A DNA stretch of 53,742 nt, taken from assembly GCA_902826865.1 (NCBI GenBank), contig CADEGN010000012.1, forward strand, positions 1-53,742, read 5' to 3'. The stretch is from an uncultured Myxococcales bacterium (GTDB lineage: Bacteria > Myxococcota_A > Polyangia > Nannocystales > Nannocystaceae). Shown here piece after piece: positions 8,729 to 16,597 of the stretch; the stretch's first letter is position 1; every line of letters starts with the position of its first letter. Made by a program: the position numbers and the translations under genes. The notes below the pieces were generated by a model that did not search any database, had not been told where the DNA came from, and saw only the letters and a list, made by a program, of their open reading frames with translations.

Positions 8729-9595
8729 CTAGCCGGTTTCGCGGCAGGCCGGCGCCAGCTCGGTGCGGTTGCGCCCCGCTCGCTTGGCCGCGAGCAGGGC
8801 GTCGTCGGCCGCGCTGATCAGGCGCGACGAGACCATCTCTCCGGGGGGCATCGCGTCGAGATCGGCGATCCCGATCGTCATCGTCGTCCCGCGGGCACGT
8901 CGCTGGGAGGCAAACGCCTCACGCAAGCGATCGGCGATCGCCCCGGCGGAGTGGGCAGCGCAGCCCGGCAGCACGATGAGAAACTCATCGCCCCCCCAGC
9001 GGCATACCCGATCACCGGGGCGCAGCTGGCTCTGAAACGCCGAAGCAGCCAGCCGCAGCACATCGTCTCCCGCTGGGTGCCCGTGAGTGTCGTTCACGGC
9101 CTTGAAATGGTCGAGATCTACGAGCATCACCGATAGCGGTCGGCCGGTGTGCAGCGCTGTCTGCCAAGCGCCGTCGAGGAACTCGGCGAGCGCTCGGCGA
9201 TTCGCGAGCCCCGTGAGTTCGTCGCTACGCGCATCCTGTTGTTCGCGCTCGAGCTGGCGCAGGCGAATCCACTGCCGTCGCACGACACCGATGAGATCGA
9301 GCAGCTGCTGACGGACGATCGCCACGTCCTCCGATGCCGCGAGCGTGACCTCGAGCTTCACAGATGGTTCGTCGGGCGGGGACAGCCGCAGCGAGACGGC
9401 CCACCCGACAACATCGTCGTTCGCGACCCCGACTTCGTGCCCGATGCGATCGCCCTCGACGATACGAGCGCGCGTCGCCCCGAAACAGGACACCATCTCG
9501 TCCGCACACGCATTGGCGAGCTCGCTCGGCCTTGAGGCCTCGATCACCCGCATCGCGAAGCGCAGAACCGGTGGTGTGGCATCATGCTCGGCCAC
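8729..9595 (-). CDS. Diguanylate cyclase (GGDEF) with N-terminal GAF-like domain
   Basis: Makes cyclic di-GMP from two GTP. The C-terminal GGDEF domain (~125-285) begins at DELTGLANRRAL, has an intact active-site loop RWGGDEF, and carries the RxxD inhibitory I-site (RPGD) five residues before it, so product inhibition is expected. The N-terminal ~110 residues (LRFAMRVIEASRPSELANACADEM) resemble a GAF-type sensor; no transmembrane segment is visible, so it should be cytosolic. The GTG at 9595 (288 aa) keeps the helix preceding the sensor. An ATG at 9553 is an alternative. It is convergent with the upstream lipoprotein and divergent from the glycosyltransferase operon. Confidence 0.85.
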   Translation of the reverse strand: MAEHDATPPVLRFAMRVIEASRPSELANACADEMVSCFGATRARIVEGDRIGHEVGVANDDVVGWAVSLRLSPPDEPSVKLEVTLAASEDVAIVRQQLLDLIGVVRRQWIRLRQLEREQQDARSDELTGLANRRALAEFLDGAWQTALHTGRPLSVMLVDLDHFKAVNDTHGHPAGDDVLRLAASAFQSQLRPGDRVCRWGGDEFLIVLPGCAAHSAGAIADRLREAFASQRRARGTTMTIGIADLDAMPPGEMVSSRLISAADDALLAAKRAGRNRTELAPACRETG

Positions 9596-9782
9596 ACCCC
9601 CGACATCGCTCCGGCGACGGCGATCCTGAAGGACGGGCCCGGGCCACGGTGGCCCGTCGGCGGGACACAGCTCCCGGCGGAGTGTCCCGCATGCGAGCCT
9701 GGGCGGGTCTCCACCGCGGCCACGGCGGCCGGGCGGCGGCCAGGGCCTTGCGACTGCAGCGGGCCCATCCAACACAGAATTC

Positions 9783-11075
9783 GTGGAAGGCGAACGCGAG
9801 CGAATCGCGGTGATTTCGCTGCAGCGGCTGGGCGATCTTCTCACCGCGGCGCGCATCACCGATGCGCTTGCACAGCGGAAGACGACCGCTTCCGTCGAGC
9901 TCGTCCACTGGGACTCGACGGCACAGGCCGCGGCACTGCTGCCAGGGGTCAGTGCTCGTCACACACTGCCCTTTGGTGCCCTGCGTCGCCGTTCGCGGAT
10001 TCATCCGCTCGCGGCGCTGCGTCACCTGAGCGAGCGAACCGCAGCGATCATTGGGGCGCGCGGCTTTGATCGCGTGGTCAATCTTTCGTCGACGCGGTTC
10101 GCCTGCTGGTTCGCACCAACCCTCCTCGTGCCGCACGGCACCATCGTCGGCCCGGCCATCGACGGCAACGGTCGCTACTACGCCAGTCATCGCGCGATCG
10201 ACTACCTCAACGACTGGGGTACCGATCCACAACTTTGTACTTTCGCCCACGCCGATCTCTATGCCCTGGCGGCTGGCGTGCGCTTGGCGGGGTTCGCCGG
10301 CCTGCGCGACCGGGCGGGCCGGCGCGACGGCCCGGTGGTGTTGCACGTATTCGGCAGCGAGCGGGCGAAGGACTGGCGCACGCCTGACGACTGGATCGCA
10401 CTCATCCACGCGATTGGCCGAGATCTGGGGCGGCCCTGCGTCCTGGTTGGCGCACCCGACGAGGCCGACGCGCTTTCCGACATCGCCGCGCACTCGGGCA
10501 GCCGCGTGGTCACCTCCCCACTTGAGCCGTACCTGAAGCTGCTGACCGACGCGACGGGACTCATCAGCGTCGACACTGTCGCGATCCACCTCGCCCAGCT
10601 CGTCGGCACACCGACGGTGGTCCTCCGCCAGGGCAGCGCGCGCGGACACGCTTTCATCCCGGGTGCGCATGCCATCTGCCTCGACGCGGTGCCGGATCCA
10701 GCCCGGGTGGCTGACATCATCGCGGTGGCGCGGCGCCAGTTTTTCGGCGGACATGGGCCGAGCGACGCACCGGTGCAACTGCAACCGGGGGTTATCGCGC
10801 GAGCCGGGGTCTGCGACAAAGACGGGCTCTTGGGCTTGGCGACGCCTGAGTGGATCTCCGCCGGCCCCCAGGTTCGCGCGGCCCAGCGCCGCGACGCGAG
10901 CTGGCGGGCGATCTGGCGCGATTGGTTCGCCGGGCGCACACCGCCAAGCGACGCGGTTGCGGCCGCACTCGCAGGTTCGAGCGAACAGGACGCCGCGCGC
11001 CGCCAGCGGGTGATAGCTGGAGTGCTTGGGCCTGACGCCGCCGCGATCGCGCGCCACATCGGGAGCGCCGCATGA
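9783..11075 (+). CDS. Glycosyltransferase family 9 (heptosyltransferase-like)
   Basis: A 430-aa GT-B glycosyltransferase related to ADP-heptose:LPS heptosyltransferases. It opens with the GT9 signature RIAVISLQRLGDLLTAARI. The second half has VLHVFGSERAKDWRTPDDW and the donor-site segment DATGLISVDTVAIHLAQLVGTPTVVL. After ~330 there is a ~100-aa C-terminal extension with no clear family. It should act at the cytoplasmic face of the inner membrane on LPS or another surface glycan; acceptor and donor cannot be read from sequence. It starts with GTG and its stop overlaps the next gene (ATGA), heading a four-gene coupled operon. Confidence 0.82.
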   Translation: MEGERERIAVISLQRLGDLLTAARITDALAQRKTTASVELVHWDSTAQAAALLPGVSARHTLPFGALRRRSRIHPLAALRHLSERTAAIIGARGFDRVVNLSSTRFACWFAPTLLVPHGTIVGPAIDGNGRYYASHRAIDYLNDWGTDPQLCTFAHADLYALAAGVRLAGFAGLRDRAGRRDGPVVLHVFGSERAKDWRTPDDWIALIHAIGRDLGRPCVLVGAPDEADALSDIAAHSGSRVVTSPLEPYLKLLTDATGLISVDTVAIHLAQLVGTPTVVLRQGSARGHAFIPGAHAICLDAVPDPARVADIIAVARRQFFGGHGPSDAPVQLQPGVIARAGVCDKDGLLGLATPEWISAGPQVRAAQRRDASWRAIWRDWFAGRTPPSDAVAAALAGSSEQDAARRQRVIAGVLGPDAAAIARHIGSAA

Positions 11076-11578
11076 CCCGGACACCCAGCCTCGTACCAAC
11101 GCTCGGCACGCCGAGAGATCCTCCGGGCAACGACGTGACGTCTTCGTCCTCACCCGCGCCGAGCGTGACCGCTGAGGCGTGCACGCTGTGGCTCTTCGAG
11201 GACGGCACATCGGCAGCGCCGGCGCCGCCGACAGCGATCGCATGCTCGCGTGCCCAGGTTTCCCACTGGCTCGCGGGGCAGATACCAGCGTGGCTGTGGG
11301 CGCGACGCACCGACGGCATTGCGGTCCTGCGAGACCCCTCATGCGGCCGTGAACTCCGCCGCATGGCCCGTGAACTCCGCGATTTGCTCGCGCCGCGCAC
11401 CGCCGCAGGGCTCCTGGAACGGGTGGCCGACAGCGACGGCCCGCTGCGCGAGGCACTCGCCGCGCTTCCCGGGTCGAGCGCACCAACCTTCGCCGATCTC
11501 GCTCGCAGTCTCGCCACAAACCCCCACCCTGAAGCGGCCCGCCTAGCTCGCCTGGCGTGGGCGCTGGAGCATCTATGA
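11072..11578 (+). CDS. Hypothetical protein in glycosyltransferase operon
   Basis: A 168-aa soluble protein I do not recognise. The first ~50 residues are Ser/Thr/Pro-rich. The rest is Ala/Leu/Arg-rich and predicted helical ([28 protein letters not shown]). No signal peptide, membrane segment or catalytic motif is visible. It is coupled to both neighbours by ATGA overlaps, which argues for a stoichiometric partner role in the glycan pathway of the GT9 enzyme. Confidence 0.65.
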   Translation: MTRTPSLVPTLGTPRDPPGNDVTSSSSPAPSVTAEACTLWLFEDGTSAAPAPPTAIACSRAQVSHWLAGQIPAWLWARRTDGIAVLRDPSCGRELRRMARELRDLLAPRTAAGLLERVADSDGPLREALAALPGSSAPTFADLARSLATNPHPEAARLARLAWALEHL

Positions 11579-11814
11579 AGCAAACGCCGAACGCTCCCTC
11601 CGACACCCCGCCCGGACTCGGCAACCTCGTGGCCGAACTCGCGCGCATCAACTGCGCTCTTTGGCACGAGGAGGACTCGGCGCGCAGCGACGATGACCTC
11701 GCGGTCGCCCGCGCCAAGCGCAAGATCGACCGCCTCAACCAGGCGCGCAACGACACCATCGAGAAGATCGACGACCTCGTGATCGCGTGGGCCAAGGACG
11801 TGACCAATGGCTGA
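11575..11814 (+). CDS. DUF4254-like protein, N-terminal half
   Basis: A 79-aa protein whose core ([17 protein letters not shown]...[19 protein letters not shown]) matches my recollection of the first helical half of DUF4254. That family of ~200 aa is often found in LPS or exopolysaccharide loci. The ATG at 11575 overlaps the preceding stop by 4 bp. Its own stop overlaps the next start by 8 bp in a different frame. The second half of the family is encoded by the next gene, so the two small proteins probably form one complex. Function of the family is unknown. Confidence 0.7.
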   Translation: MKQTPNAPSDTPPGLGNLVAELARINCALWHEEDSARSDDDLAVARAKRKIDRLNQARNDTIEKIDDLVIAWAKDVTNG

Positions 11815-12094
11815 GACGGTCGGCAGCTTGGTCGACAAACTCACGATCGTCGAACTCCGGCGTTGGCATACCGAAGAGGCGATGTTCAACCCACGGGCCC
11901 CCGACGACGTGCGTCACATGGCGGCGCTGCGCCTGCGCGTGATCGACGAACAGCGCGCCGACCTCGCCGACGAACTCGCTCTCCTGTGGCGGGAGATCAC
12001 CGCGGGGCGAGTGCTGCCGAAGGTCTACCGGCAGTTCAAGCTCTACAACGACGCCGCGTTGCGCGAGGCCAGCGGCGGCACGTCCGACCCGTGA
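11807..12094 (+). CDS. DUF4254-like protein, C-terminal half
   Basis: A 95-aa protein that starts directly with the [18 protein letters not shown] block. In full-length DUF4254 proteins this block opens the second helical repeat. It ends with [19 protein letters not shown], the usual family C-terminus. Its WHTEE...[16 protein letters not shown] pattern is a diverged copy of the WHEED...[13 protein letters not shown] pattern in the preceding gene, so the two genes carry the two internal repeats of one family. It is the last gene of the operon. Confidence 0.72.
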   Translation: MAETVGSLVDKLTIVELRRWHTEEAMFNPRAPDDVRHMAALRLRVIDEQRADLADELALLWREITAGRVLPKVYRQFKLYNDAALREASGGTSDP

Positions 12095-12162
12095 CCATCG
12101 ATCGTGCGTGCCGCTCGCGGTTGGGGCGGTAGTTGCCCGCACCGCGTTTGTTCAGCTCGGCG

Positions 12163-12882
12163 TCACTCCGAGATCTCGCTAAAGCCCTTGGGCTTGACGA
12201 ACTCAAACTGACCGTCGGTCAGCCCCGAGTTCCGCGAGATGCCGGTGAGAACGTAGTGATTGGTGCTGCCGTCTGCGTTGAGCACCGCGAATGCATCGAC
12301 GCGGCCGGTTGCGTCGTCGACGACCAGCAGCAGCTCTTTGTAGTGTGGGTTCTTCTTCACAGGCCGCAGCTTGAGCACCGTGTGCGCCGCGATCCCGTAC
12401 TGCTTCACCAAATGCTCGGGGGCCAGCTTCACTTGGAAGTCGTCGAGGAGCTGACGTCCGCCGAACAGGAACTTGTCGGCACCCGCGAAGTCTGAGCTGT
12501 CGACTTCCTTCTTCAGGACCTGTTTGGTGGCCCGCTCGACCATCCAAAGCCGCTGACCAGAGACCCACAGATCGGGCGTGTCTTCGCTGGTGTAGTCCCA
12601 GACCATCTTGCCGGGCTTCTTGATCCGCAGCTTGCCCTCGCTGGTGGTCTTCGTCCCATAGACCGGATGGACGTACGTCTGCTTGAAGTTCGCAGACATG
12701 TCCGCCGTGTCGTCATAGAAACTCTGGACCAACGCCAGCTTCCGCGACGCCTCGCCCTTGGGCGGGGCGACGCCAGGGGCGTCGTCGGTCACCGACGGGA
12801 CGCTGGGCTCGGTGGCGGCCGGCGGGGCCACAGGCGCGCTGCAGACCAGGCCGTAGGAGAGTAGGCAGCTCAGCGGATCCAT
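12163..12882 (-). CDS. lolA: Outer-membrane lipoprotein carrier protein LolA
   Basis: A 239-aa periplasmic chaperone that carries lipoproteins from the LolCDE transporter to the outer membrane. It has a short hydrophobic N-terminus and a Pro/Ala linker. The LolA fold then runs from VQSFYDDTADMSANFKQTYVHPV through GKLRIKKPGKMVWDYTSEDTPDLWVSG to LTDGQFEFVKPKG. The start at 12882 has an AGGAG Shine-Dalgarno eight bases upstream. It follows ftsK on the same strand, the ftsK-lolA order known from gammaproteobacteria. The many lipoproteins in the window are plausible clients. Confidence 0.88.
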   Translation of the reverse strand: MDPLSCLLSYGLVCSAPVAPPAATEPSVPSVTDDAPGVAPPKGEASRKLALVQSFYDDTADMSANFKQTYVHPVYGTKTTSEGKLRIKKPGKMVWDYTSEDTPDLWVSGQRLWMVERATKQVLKKEVDSSDFAGADKFLFGGRQLLDDFQVKLAPEHLVKQYGIAAHTVLKLRPVKKNPHYKELLLVVDDATGRVDAFAVLNADGSTNHYVLTGISRNSGLTDGQFEFVKPKGFSEISE

Positions 12883-13012
12883 CGGGCGAACTCCTCAGGG
12901 GCAAGCCTAGTCGAGGACGCGACCCGTCGCACGCAGACAAGCACGAAAATCCCCGCAACGCGGGAATGGCCCCAGCGCGCCCCGGTTGTCCGCCCCCGAG
13001 CGGGGCGACACC

Positions 13013-13099
13013 ATGCTGGCAGAACTACTCCATCTGGGGGCTTCCGCCCTCCTGTTCGTCGCACTCGCCCTCGTCATCGCTGCCCTGTTCGACAGCTGA
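13013..13099 (+). CDS. Possible 28-aa single-pass membrane microprotein
   Basis: A short ORF reading MLAELLHLGASALLFVALAL and continuing to VIAALFDS. It is essentially one transmembrane helix with an acidic N-terminal Glu and a short polar tail. It lies in the 221-bp gap between ftsK and lolA on the opposite strand, upstream of lolA. The Shine-Dalgarno (GGGG ~8 bases upstream) is weak. It could be chance in GC-rich DNA, since hydrophobic readings are common there. Reported because of its clean helix. Confidence 0.3.
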   Translation: MLAELLHLGASALLFVALALVIAALFDS

Positions 13100-13103
13100 C
13101 GGG

Positions 13104-15803
13104 TCACGCCGCAGTGACGTAGACCTCGCGTGGGGTCGTCCCGCGGGCCGGGCCGATCACACCGCGCTCCTCCATCGCTTCGACGATCTTGGCGGCACGG
13201 TTGTAGCCGATCCCGAGCCGGCGCTGAAGCATGCTGGTCGACACCTTCTGTGCCTCGGCGACGATCTCGACCGCGCGATCGTACATGGGATCGAGGCTCT
13301 CATCGGCATCGGCCATGTCGCCCTCGTCATCGCGCTTGCGCACGATGTCCATGTTGTAGACGGGCTTGGCCTGACGCTTGACGAATCCCACCACCTTGAG
13401 GATCTCGTCCTCGGACACGTAGCAGCCATGCACGCGTTGGGGCTGCATGCCGCGATCCATGTGCAACATGTCCCCCATCCCGAGCAGCTGCTTGGCTCCC
13501 TTGCCGTCGAGGATCGTGCGGCTGTCCACCTCGCTGGTCACCTGGAACGCGATGCGGGAGGGGAAGTTGTTTTTGATCGTGCCCGTAATGACGTCGACAC
13601 TCGGGCGCTGCGTGGCGACAATCAGGTGAACACCTGCGGCCCGCGCTTTGGCGGCGATTCGCGCGACGCACTGCTCCACTTCCTTAGACGAGACCATCAT
13701 CAGGTCGGCGAACTCGTCGATGATGACGACGATGTATGGGAGCTTGGACGGCCGCTCGGGCATATCGACGGCTCCGCCGTAGGTCGGCTGCATATTGCCC
13801 TGGGCATCGATCACGACACCGGCGAGCTTCGTGCCATCGGCCCCATCCTCGCCGTTGTCCCTGGCGTCGCGTTCGACCTCGGCCGCCGCGATCTCGAGCT
13901 GGCGTTTCTCCGTGTCCCAGGCCGCCTGCAACTCGGGGAGCTTGCGGTTGTAGCCGGCGATATCGCGGACCTGTGCCTCCGCCAGGAGGGCGTACCGGCG
14001 CTCCATTTCCTGCACCGCCCAACGCAATGCCAAGGCGGCCTTTTCCGGATCGGTCACCACCGGCAACAATAGATGCGGGATCCCCTCGTAGATCGACAGC
14101 TCCAACATCTTGGGGTCGATCATCACCATTCGCACGTCTTCGGGCGTGCATGTATAGAGCATCGAGCACACCATCGCGTTGACACCGACGGACTTGCCCG
14201 ATCCTGTCGCGCCTGCGACAAGAAGATGCGGGGCCTTGGCCAGATCGATCATCGTCACATGGCCAGTGATGTCCTTGCCGAGGGCGAGCGGAAGCCGGTT
14301 GCCCGAACCGAAGTTCTCGGCGGCGAGGATCTCTTTGATGTAGACGGTCTCGCGGGTCTTGTTCGGCACCTCGAACCCGACGGTGGACTTGCCCGGGATC
14401 GGCGCAAGAATGCGAATCCGAAGCGCCTCGAGGGCCATCGCGATGTCGTTCTCGAGGCTCTCGATCTTGGAGAGCTTGACGCCGGCCTCGGGCTTGAACT
14501 CGTAGCGGGTGATCACCGGCCCGGGGTGAATCTTGGTGACCTTGCCCTTGATCCGGAACTCCGCGAGCGCAGCGACGAGCCGTCCCGCTTGCTCGAGCAC
14601 GAACTCGCGGTCGAAGTCGGTGTGGACCGTGTCGGCCGCCTCGAACAGATGCAGCGGTGGCAACTCGTAGGGCCCGTCTGTCAGTCGAACGATGCCGGGG
14701 ATCGCAGACTCCGGCTTGCGGGCCGGCGGGCCGGGCCGCGGCGTGATCGGCACGGCCTGCTTGGCCAGCTCCTCGGGGCGCGGCGGGGCGGCCTTCTTCG
14801 GCTTGGCGGACTCGGCCGACTCGCTGCGCACGACGATCTCGGGTACCTCGTCGAGCTTGGCTTTTCGCGAACGCGGGACCGCGACGGCGGCCGTCGCGTC
14901 GGCGTCGGCCGCCTCGTCGTCGTCCTCCCCGTCCTCCTCGACGTCGTCGTCCTCATCGACGTCGGCCGCGTCATCACCGCTTTCCTCGTCCTCGTCGTCG
15001 TCCTGGTCCTCGTCCTCGTCCTCGTCCTCTTCGTCCTCGTCCGCTTCGCCTTGATCCGCCGCGATGGGTGGCTCGGCGACCAGGGTCCCGCCCCGCGCGA
15101 CCGATCGAATCGGTGGCGCGGCCACGGTCCGCTTCACCTCACGTCGCCGTCCGTCGGGCGCCGGGTCCTCTTCCTCCTCATCCTCCTCGTCGCCGACCTG
15201 CCGCGCGGCGGCCACCAGCCCCACGGCACCGCGATACAGGTAAACGCTCACCGCCACGGCTCCGCGCCCGGCTGCACGCGCGAACGCGACAAGGTGCGCG
15301 GCGGACAGCGGCGTGGATGCGATCAACCCAATGCACATTACCGTCAAAGCGAGGAGGTACGTCCCGGCGGGATGAAGCAAGCCGAGGCTTACTTCGCCCA
15401 CCAGTTCGCCGGCGAGTCCTCCGGCCGTGTACCCGTGCACGCGATACTGCGGGAAGGTGATGTGCAGCAGCACGCAACCCGCGAGGCTGGCGACCGAAAA
15501 GCCGACGGCATCCGCAAGCCCGAAGCTCGCACGCCGACCGATGAGCGCCTGCACGCCCATGGTGAGGATCCCCAGCGCGATCAGATACGAGGCCATTCCG
15601 AAGCTCGCGTACAACGCCCCGGCCACGAGCTGGCCCACGGGTCCCATCCACGCGTTGGCGCCGGTCTGGTAGGCGAACAGACCGCCGAGGGTCAGGACCG
15701 CGAACGCGGTCAGCGCGACCCCAAGGAATTCACCCCAAGGGCGCGGGATTCCCGCGCTTTCGAGGGGCGCTCGGGACTTCGACCGATCGTTCCGTGCTGC
15801 CAT
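13104..15803 (-). CDS. ftsK: DNA translocase FtsK/SpoIIIE
   Basis: An 899-aa septal ATPase that pumps chromosomal DNA during division. The N-terminus has about four membrane helices (~25-170). A very acidic Asp/Glu linker lies at ~200-300, followed by the alpha/beta motor. Walker A GATGSGKS lies at ~530 and Walker B VVIIDEFAD at ~690; the C-terminal gamma winged helix (~835-899, QRRLGIGYNRAAKIVEAMEERG) would read KOPS. Between the IAGYNRKL and LPYIVVII blocks there is an extra ~70-aa charged stretch (DARDNGEDGADG...) not usual in FtsK. I chose the ATG at 15803 over a TTG at 15821. Confidence 0.93.
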   Translation of the reverse strand: MAARNDRSKSRAPLESAGIPRPWGEFLGVALTAFAVLTLGGLFAYQTGANAWMGPVGQLVAGALYASFGMASYLIALGILTMGVQALIGRRASFGLADAVGFSVASLAGCVLLHITFPQYRVHGYTAGGLAGELVGEVSLGLLHPAGTYLLALTVMCIGLIASTPLSAAHLVAFARAAGRGAVAVSVYLYRGAVGLVAAARQVGDEEDEEEEDPAPDGRRREVKRTVAAPPIRSVARGGTLVAEPPIAADQGEADEDEEDEDEDEDQDDDEDEESGDDAADVDEDDDVEEDGEDDDEAADADATAAVAVPRSRKAKLDEVPEIVVRSESAESAKPKKAAPPRPEELAKQAVPITPRPGPPARKPESAIPGIVRLTDGPYELPPLHLFEAADTVHTDFDREFVLEQAGRLVAALAEFRIKGKVTKIHPGPVITRYEFKPEAGVKLSKIESLENDIAMALEALRIRILAPIPGKSTVGFEVPNKTRETVYIKEILAAENFGSGNRLPLALGKDITGHVTMIDLAKAPHLLVAGATGSGKSVGVNAMVCSMLYTCTPEDVRMVMIDPKMLELSIYEGIPHLLLPVVTDPEKAALALRWAVQEMERRYALLAEAQVRDIAGYNRKLPELQAAWDTEKRQLEIAAAEVERDARDNGEDGADGTKLAGVVIDAQGNMQPTYGGAVDMPERPSKLPYIVVIIDEFADLMMVSSKEVEQCVARIAAKARAAGVHLIVATQRPSVDVITGTIKNNFPSRIAFQVTSEVDSRTILDGKGAKQLLGMGDMLHMDRGMQPQRVHGCYVSEDEILKVVGFVKRQAKPVYNMDIVRKRDDEGDMADADESLDPMYDRAVEIVAEAQKVSTSMLQRRLGIGYNRAAKIVEAMEERGVIGPARGTTPREVYVTAA

Positions 15804-15857
15804 GATCCGTCGTGATTCCAATATGTTGCCCGGCCGCTGAGGCGGGATCGTCCCCGT

Positions 15858-15885
15858 ATCCTACATAATCCCACCACGAGATCAA
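15858..15885 (-). promoter_or_regulatory. Possible sigma70-type promoter of ftsK
   Basis: On the minus strand TTGATC and TAGGAT are separated by 16 bases, a fair match to -35/-10 boxes. It would start transcription about 48 bases before the ftsK ATG. The match is 4 of 6 at each box, so this is only a candidate. Confidence 0.3.
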
Positions 15886-15974
15886 GCAAACGCCCTGCCC
15901 GACGGGGGCGACCGTCCAAGGACGCGCGCTTGAAGCGAGGCGGCCCCGGCAGCCCGCGCAGATCGAGATCCGCC

Positions 15975-16481
15975 CTAGCGCACCACCTTAAGACGATGCG
16001 ACGAGCCCACCAACTCGATCGCTACCCGCACGTTCGCCTGCGCGGCGACGTGCCAGCGATCGGCGGGCGTGGACGGCTGGACCTGCAGCATCGGTGTCGC
16101 TTCGATCGGTCTCGTCTCGATCGCCTCGCCGTCGTAGTCGGTGGTGTGGAATAGCGCTGCGTAGGGCGCATTCGCGATCGAGCCGTGGATAATGAGCTGA
16201 ATGTCAACGGTACCGCGCACGGCTGCCGCGCGAAGGACCTCGACGACCCGGTCGCGATTGCAACGCAGGTACACGGGCGCACGATCGAGGTCACGGCGCC
16301 ACAGCACCGTCGGTCCCAACACGGCGTTCTTGTTGAGCTGGAGCTCCACCCGCACGCCCTGGTTGGCGGGTTTCTCCGGGGACGGCGGTTGCTCGAGCGA
16401 GACCCAACGCACCCAGACGACGAAGTCGTCGTGGCGAGCGTCGAACCGGACGAGCGGATGGCGGATCTCCACGCGCCGCAT
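15975..16481 (-). CDS. Hypothetical protein
   Basis: A 168-aa protein with no recognised family. It has no signal peptide or membrane segment. Alternating hydrophobic stretches (DDFVVWVRWVSLEQP, GTVDIQLIIHGS, HVAAQANVRVAIELVG) suggest a beta-rich fold. The ATG at 16481 is preferred because the upstream extension to 16568 is low-complexity and overlaps the promoter region of the divergent acyl-CoA ligase. Third-position GC is coding-like. Confidence 0.6.
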   Translation of the reverse strand: MRRVEIRHPLVRFDARHDDFVVWVRWVSLEQPPSPEKPANQGVRVELQLNKNAVLGPTVLWRRDLDRAPVYLRCNRDRVVEVLRAAAVRGTVDIQLIIHGSIANAPYAALFHTTDYDGEAIETRPIEATPMLQVQPSTPADRWHVAAQANVRVAIELVGSSHRLKVVR

Positions 16482-16597
16482 GGTAGCGCGGGCCGCCCCA
16501 ACGAGCGCGCGCGTGCTCCCGGGCGCGCTCGTTGCGGCCGCGGGCCCCGCCTGGTTGCCGCGACACATCCGGGCATGGGACGCTCCCGTCCGCGAAG

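Noticed and set aside
9582..11807. 741-codon open frame on minus across the glycosyltransferase operon
   Set aside because: The plus-strand genes show clear GT9 and DUF4254 motifs and coupled starts. The minus frame is a GC-rich shadow.
14073..15815. 580-codon open frame on plus, antisense to ftsK
   Set aside because: It is a frame shadow. ftsK on minus has intact motifs throughout, and the antisense protein is Arg/Gly/His-rich without any domain.
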